DNA from: an uncultured Clostridia bacterium
GTDB lineage: Bacteria; Bacillota; Clostridia; Oscillospirales; Ruminococcaceae
NCBI GenBank assembly: GCA_947589215.1
Contig: CANQCL010000004.1
Span: 62,001-126,000, forward strand
Reading direction: 5' to 3'
DNA: 64,000 nucleotides
Made by a program: the position numbers and the translations under genes. The notes beneath the pieces were generated by a model. That model had not been told where the DNA came from, searched no databases, and saw only the letters and a program-made list of their open reading frames with translations. Below, piece by piece: positions 61,001 through 64,000 of this stretch (position 1 is the first letter of the stretch; every line of letters starts with the position of its first letter).

Positions 61001-62185
61001 TATTTTAATAGTATCACTGAATTCCATTTCCATTCAATAATTACTAGACCAATTGAAGAAGATCCTTACTATACAATTATAGATGATAATTCGGCTAATA
61101 AGTTCCAAACGGGTGGCGCAGGTGCTGAAGCCGGCGGAAAAGGATATGAGTTAACATTTGATCTTGTTGAACCTTTGCAGGAAGGCGACGCATACAATAT
61201 TTATACGTACACCTACAACTGGGGTACTTATCCGGAGTATGATCAATTAGTATTCTTAATTAGAGAAATAGAACTTCTTGACGCTGAGGGCAATACACTT
61301 CTTTCGACAAAGGATGTAACTGTACCTAACGAAGATTTGCTTGCAGCTGTTGATGAAGCAAAAGCAGCTGATACAACTGGTGCATCTGCAGCGAGAGTAC
61401 AAGCACTTAATGATGCAGTTGCGGCAGCAAATGATATATTAGAGCAAGAGTTACCATTACCAAGCGCTATGGAATCTGCTGCTAGTGCAATCAGAGATGC
61501 AATCAAATCTCTATCAGAGCCATCAGTTGATACGAAGTCTCTTGACGAGGCAATCAAGAATGCTGAGGGCATGGACACAAGCAAATATACAGATGAGTCT
61601 GTAGCAGCATTGCAGTCAGCAATTGAGAGTGCTAAGGCAACACTGGAAAAAGATGGAGTGACACAAGAAGATATTAATGCTGCTGAAAAAGCAATAAGCG
61701 ATGCAGTTGAAGCACTCAAGCAAAAGTCGGATAGTTCATCTAATCCACCGGATTCTTCGAATTCATCAAATTCAACGAACGGAGGTTCTACATCTACAAC
61801 TGCTGCACCTACTACAACAGCAAATCCAGCAGTAAGAGCTGCTAAGGACAAGGCAGATGCTCAGAAGTTGATGAACCAGGCTAAGATAACAAAGCTTACT
61901 GTTAAGAGCAAGGCTAAGAAGAAGATAACTGTAAACTGGAAGAAGGTTAGCAATGCAAAAGGCTACCAGGTACAGGTATCTAAGAAGAGTAACTTTAAGA
62001 AGAAGAGCATTTTCTTCAACAAGTTTACATCAAAGAAGAAGCTTACAGTTACTAAGAAGCTTAAGAGCGGAAAGACTTACTATGTAAGAGTTAGAGCATA
62101 TGCTACATACAAGGATGCAAATAATGTTACTAAGAAAGTATATAGCAAATGGAATAAGAAGCTCAGAAAAGTTAAAGTTAAGTAA
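58100..62185 (+). CDS. Giant secreted BspA-type leucine-rich-repeat surface protein
   Basis: A 1361-residue protein with signal peptide (1-31, ending A-S-A-A). From about 80 to 710 there are some 25 LRR_5 (BspA-like) repeats of 22-24 residues, each of the kind I-G-x-x-A-F-x-x-C-x-x-L-x-x-I-x-L-P. Adjacent 69-nt units near 58915-59050 are also similar at DNA level, so repeats have been copied recently. Then come helical repeats (about 785-915), a beta-rich module (about 920-1075), FIVAR-like helices (about 1080-1210; MDTSKYTDESVAALQSAI), a Ser/Thr/Asn linker (about 1210-1245) and a very basic fibronectin-III-like domain at the C-terminus (about 1257-1361), which may bind the cell wall. There is no sortase motif or membrane helix. 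Roles in adhesion or glycan capture are inferred. A strong promoter drives it. Confidence 0.85.
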   Translation: MKFKRILSFVASAAMTISALCGAMSITASAATSGNSGGLRWWLSGSTLYVSVTSTEEGATSPMLDFTSGKEPWNSNSSKITKVVIKEGVTSVGNYAFYNYSKITEISLPSTITSIGDSAFEMCTALETLTLPETLPKIKTFGSNAFSQCKLQITDATFFDNATTIGASAFNHCVIASVSLKSVQTIQRAAFMWCEELTKVTFPSYSQFEIGEQAFYGCGFTSISIPSNAKTVGASAFADCKNLETASIPSSYTTIPDSLFENCTSLTSFKIPSNVTTIGKSAFLKCRSLGSIDIPSSVTTIGSSAFSGCSSLESISLLRGIKELGDKAFADCTLLDNIQLPTTITTLGAGVFSGCTTIVSLTIPGSVTEIPQEAFKGCSNLANIDIADSVETIGANAFQDCTSLKTIALPKNLNSVTGQAFVGCTSLTQIKASPDSTAFANSSNNSYSGVLMSKDQSTLIAYPSGLTSTSVNFTQISATLSKVGDYAFYNNTKVSSIGNVSIAEVGNYAFSGCTAISSLTFNASLVSIGNYAFDGCTKLSTISKVDGSSLATIGDYAFRNTVIKSIALNSNSVTLGNRVFSNCSKLATVTLNGATSIGDYAFEKCAALKTITLPDTLTSIGKYAFTECTILANVNLSKGLTNLSDYMFNKCAALKRVSIPSSVTSLGQYVFYQSGLEEITVPNSVTTMGVGVFSGCKTLKKAVISNQISVLSNYMFNICTDPDLEIYLTGTITSSEYRDVFGSGSSSYVKGTIYVYDEESYNKINNQSAVGKDDGATLTYGADFTKLRAYIAEAKALYEVDYTPESYSAIASVLTLAEITNANYLSTQGSADVIAANLRSAIDKLVPADNKEMLEKLAEVAADAENNYIRSDYRSNLYDDLRNAYRAGQKVTGEETNSELQKLIDDIKEAEDNLCVAYAYPDPVLAVKSGDYSNTFAYNLPAMSGVTNADIVGATQARITFDCASHVYFNSITEFHFHSIITRPIEEDPYYTIIDDNSANKFQTGGAGAEAGGKGYELTFDLVEPLQEGDAYNIYTYTYNWGTYPEYDQLVFLIREIELLDAEGNTLLSTKDVTVPNEDLLAAVDEAKAADTTGASAARVQALNDAVAAANDILEQELPLPSAMESAASAIRDAIKSLSEPSVDTKSLDEAIKNAEGMDTSKYTDESVAALQSAIESAKATLEKDGVTQEDINAAEKAISDAVEALKQKSDSSSNPPDSSNSSNSTNGGSTSTTAAPTTTANPAVRAAKDKADAQKLMNQAKITKLTVKSKAKKKITVNWKKVSNAKGYQVQVSKKSNFKKKSIFFNKFTSKKKLTVTKKLKSGKTYYVRVRAYATYKDANNVTKKVYSKWNKKLRKVKVK

Positions 62186-62231
62186 TTTGCCTTCTTTAAA
62201 ATTATTCTTATAAAAAAGTCATTATGGCTAG

Positions 62232-62396
62232 TCAACGCCTGAGCAAGTAATGTTCAGGCGTTGATTATATGCGTATTTTTAGAGAATTATAATAATTGAC
62301 AATGTTCAGTTTGATTTAGCCTTCTAAATTTATTCCTAATATATAGCCCGTGTGGGCAGCACCCCCGACTTACTTCAACGTATGTCGGGGGTTGTT
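62232..62396 (+). terminator. Three successive hairpins after the LRR gene
   Basis: TCAACGCCTGA pairs with TCAGGCGTTGA (62232-62264), GCCC-GTGT-GGGC folds at 62346-62357, and CCCCCGAC pairs with GTCGGGGG (62362-62391) followed by TTGTTAT. The first has no U tract, so it may be an mRNA-stabilising 3' end; the last is the best terminator. The 80 nt between them hold no gene that I can see. Confidence 0.6.
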
Positions 62397-62431
62397 ATAT
62401 AAAGCTAATAAAGTAAATAGTGGGGAAAATC

Positions 62432-62460
62432 TTGACAAATAGCGCAAATTATGATTTAAT
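62432..62460 (+). promoter_or_regulatory. Sigma-A promoter for the ABC transporter
   Basis: TTGACA, a 17-nt spacer and TTTAAT, ending 53 nt before the start codon. Confidence 0.7.
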
Positions 62461-62512
62461 ATTAGTAAGCTGACAATTAAGCTTAACTTTCTAAAAAAGG
62501 GTGAATGATATT

Positions 62513-63529
62513 ATGAAACTGAAAAAATTGCTTGCTATTTTTAGCGCAGCGGCATTGGCGTCAACTATGCTGACAGCCTGCGGGAAAAAAGATTCATCGT
62601 CTGACAGCGCTGTTGAAAATGCTGATAATAATTTCAATATTGGCATTGTTCAGATAATGGAGCATAGCTCTCTTAACACAATTCGTGATGCAATAGTAAA
62701 ACGTCTTGGTGAGCTTGGCTTCAAGGACGGCGAAAACTGCACAATTAATTGCCAACAGGCAAATGGTGAATCTACAACTGTTACGCAGATTTTGGATCAA
62801 TTCAAAGCTGATGAGGCTGACATTATAGTTGCTATAACAACTCCGTGTGCACAGTTAGCAGCTCCGTATTCAGCAGATATCCCTGTTGTGTTCTCAGCGG
62901 TTACAGATCCGGTTGCTGCCGAAATTGTAGAGTCTCTTGATAATCCGGGCGGAAACATTACGGGAACTTCTGATGCACTTGAGATTTCAAAGATTTTAGA
63001 TTTTGCAATGACTGCTACTCCTGATCTGAAAACTCTCGGCTATCTGTATAACACAGGAGAGGACAATTCTGTATCCTGCTTGGAGAAGGTAAAGGCATAT
63101 TGCAAAGATAAGGGTCTTAAGCTTGAGGTTGCTTCTGTGACAAATACTTCAGAGATTCAGGAAGCTATAACAACACTGGCAGATAAGTGCGACGCAGTAT
63201 TTTCACCGAATGATAATACTGTAGCTAGTGCAATGGGTACAGTAGCACAGGTAATGAATAAGGCTAAGAAGCCTATGTATGTAGGTGCTGATTCAATGGT
63301 TCAGGACGGCGGTTTTGCAACGATTGGAATACAGTATAACGATTTGGGTATTGAAACTGCAAATATGGTTGCTTCGATACTTAAGGGTGAAAAGAAGGCA
63401 AGCGAAATACCTGTAAAGGTGTTCAACGAGGATCTGAGTACGTTTATCAACAAGTCAACAGCTAAGGCTATTGGCTATGAAATACCTGATGAAATTGCAA
63501 ACGCAGAAAAGACAGTTTTATTTGATTAA
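62513..63529 (+). CDS. ABC transporter substrate-binding lipoprotein (TrpX-like family)
   Basis: A 338-residue lipoprotein. The ATG at 62513 follows AAGGGTG; a GTG at 62501 lies inside that site. The signal ends in the lipobox S-T-M-L-T-A-C. The mature part is a two-lobe periplasmic-binding fold of the ABC_sub_bind type: FNIGIVQIMEHSSLNTIRD, NCQQANGESTTVTQI, ITTPCAQLAA, VFSAVTDPVAA and SPNDNTVASAMGTVA are landmarks. Family members bind tryptophan, tyrosine or other aromatic compounds in some streptococci; the ligand here is not known. The permease gene is 166 nt downstream. Confidence 0.88.
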   Translation: MKLKKLLAIFSAAALASTMLTACGKKDSSSDSAVENADNNFNIGIVQIMEHSSLNTIRDAIVKRLGELGFKDGENCTINCQQANGESTTVTQILDQFKADEADIIVAITTPCAQLAAPYSADIPVVFSAVTDPVAAEIVESLDNPGGNITGTSDALEISKILDFAMTATPDLKTLGYLYNTGEDNSVSCLEKVKAYCKDKGLKLEVASVTNTSEIQEAITTLADKCDAVFSPNDNTVASAMGTVAQVMNKAKKPMYVGADSMVQDGGFATIGIQYNDLGIETANMVASILKGEKKASEIPVKVFNEDLSTFINKSTAKAIGYEIPDEIANAEKTVLFD

Positions 63530-63601
63530 CTATTATTGAGGTCTTTCTGTCTGCATATCTAAAAGGTATTGAACTCGTTATATGATGCGTTAAAAACTAT
63601 T

Positions 63602-63631
63602 TAGGGGAGGTCTCTTTTGAGACTTCCCCTA
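63602..63631 (+). terminator. Hairpin between binding protein and permease genes
   Basis: TAGGGGAGGTCTC pairs with GAGACTTCCCCTA around TTTT, a 13-bp stem with one G-T pair and no U tract. It fits a partial terminator or 3' stabiliser that lets the binding protein be made in excess over the permease. Confidence 0.65.
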
Positions 63632-63695
63632 TTTAGAAGTAGATTTTAGTGTGTGTAAGAAAAGTAATTTAACTTTTATTAAGGAATGATATTTT

Positions 63696-64000
63696 ATGTC
63701 GATTTCAAATATTATAAACAAGAAGAATATTTTATCTTTAGTACCAAAGCTGGTGTTGGTAATATTGCTTTTGGTAATAATCAATACGCAGATGACCGAA
63801 TCGGTCGTTCTGGGAACGCTGGAAAAGGGTCTGGTTTTCTCGTTTCTTGCACTGGGAATTTTCATATCTTTCAGGATTCTAGATATTCCTGATTTATCTG
63901 TTGACGGAACCTTTACATTAGGCGTTGCTGTATCTGTTATGAACGCATATAACGGCAGTCCCGTAAGAGGAATTATACTGGCTGTTATAGCCGGCGCAGC
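63696..64000 (+). CDS. ABC transporter permease (TrpY-like), cut by the window end
   Basis: The first 101 residues of a membrane protein, running off the window. AAGGAATG precedes the ATG. A first hydrophobic segment lies at about 14-33, and LEKGLVFSFLALGIFISFRILD near 44 leads to DIPDLSVDGTFTLGVAV near 67, a motif typical of permeases that partner the ABC_sub_bind lipoproteins (BPD_transp_2 fold). An ATPase gene is expected next. Partial, so its end is unknown. Confidence 0.85.
   Translation, partial: MSISNIINKKNILSLVPKLVLVILLLVIINTQMTESVVLGTLEKGLVFSFLALGIFISFRILDIPDLSVDGTFTLGVAVSVMNAYNGSPVRGIILAVIAGA

Noticed and set aside
61243-61851. Minus-strand frame of 202 codons within the LRR gene
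   Set aside because: Shadow of the repeated FIVAR and linker coding sequence; Ala/Ser-rich artefact.

Overview
The window is about 64 kb of low-GC, AT-rich chromosome from an anaerobic, spore-capable member of the Clostridia, most likely Oscillospiraceae/Ruminococcaceae. The lineage is inferred from intact sporulation genes (sigK and a SpoIIQ-like M23 protein), a strict-anaerobe oxygen defence pair (FprA flavodiiron protein plus reverse rubrerythrin), a clostridial 2[4Fe-4S] ferredoxin, BspA-type LRR and FIVAR surface proteins, Gram-positive lipoproteins and strong AGGAGG ribosome binding sites. No phage, IS element, CRISPR array, rRNA or tRNA was found. Most intergenic signals are clean sigma-A promoters (TTGACA-like, 16-17 nt, TATAAT-like) and stem-loop plus U-tract terminators.

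Layout. 1-4.4 kb: an AT-rich region with an iterated 9-mer, a small membrane protein, rlmB, and an 892-residue membrane protein that reads as a catalytically dead P1B-type ATPase with a long acidic N-terminal extension. 4.5-9.4 kb: cell-surface genes (SGNH lipoprotein, two single-pass surface proteins, a 712-residue FIVAR surface protein with an NPDTA sorting-like tail). 9.4-12.4 kb (minus strand): a lipoprotein, nnr, acpS and a small membrane protein. 12.5-16.3 kb: dtd, sigK, a SpoIIQ-like protein and a zinc-ribbon membrane protein. 16.5-25 kb: a GH13 amylase, a DUF6465 protein, HU, an MFS transporter, the KtrBA potassium system and a MacB-like ABC transporter. 25-28.7 kb: fprA-rubrerythrin, an acyltransferase and an XRE regulator. 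28.8-32.2 kb: ilvB-ilvN and ilvC. 32.3-38.5 kb: trmB, galK, an HD protein, ferredoxin, an L,D-transpeptidase, a flavin reductase-like protein and a small membrane protein. 38.6-47.8 kb: the arginine operon argG-argH-argC-X-argJ-Y-argB-argD-argF, where X is a histidine phosphatase and Y a P-loop kinase. 47.8-57.5 kb: a DUF2798 protein, ppk, a Ca/Na exchanger, an amidohydrolase, a PP2C phosphatase, a Ca2+-ATPase and galT. 57.5-64 kb: a giant LRR surface protein and the start of a TrpXY-type ABC transporter, whose permease is cut by the window end.

How it works together. Arginine is made from glutamate by the acetyl-cycle route (ArgJ recycles the acetyl group), and branched-chain amino acids by IlvBN/IlvC. 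GalK and GalT supply two Leloir-pathway steps from separate loci. FprA and rubrerythrin remove oxygen and peroxide using reduced electron carriers. KtrAB, the Ca2+-ATPase and the exchanger handle ions. The surface proteins look built for carbohydrate or host contact.

Most noteworthy: (1) the intact but catalytically ablated P1B-ATPase-like protein; (2) a recurring arrangement at four unrelated genes (ktrB, fprA, an HD gene, a PP2C gene) in which a short hairpin sits between a purine-rich Shine-Dalgarno tract and the start codon; (3) two structured 5' leaders behind strong promoters (712-residue surface protein, DUF2798 gene); (4) two non-arginine enzymes embedded in the arginine operon. All calls come from reading the sequence; no database search was run.
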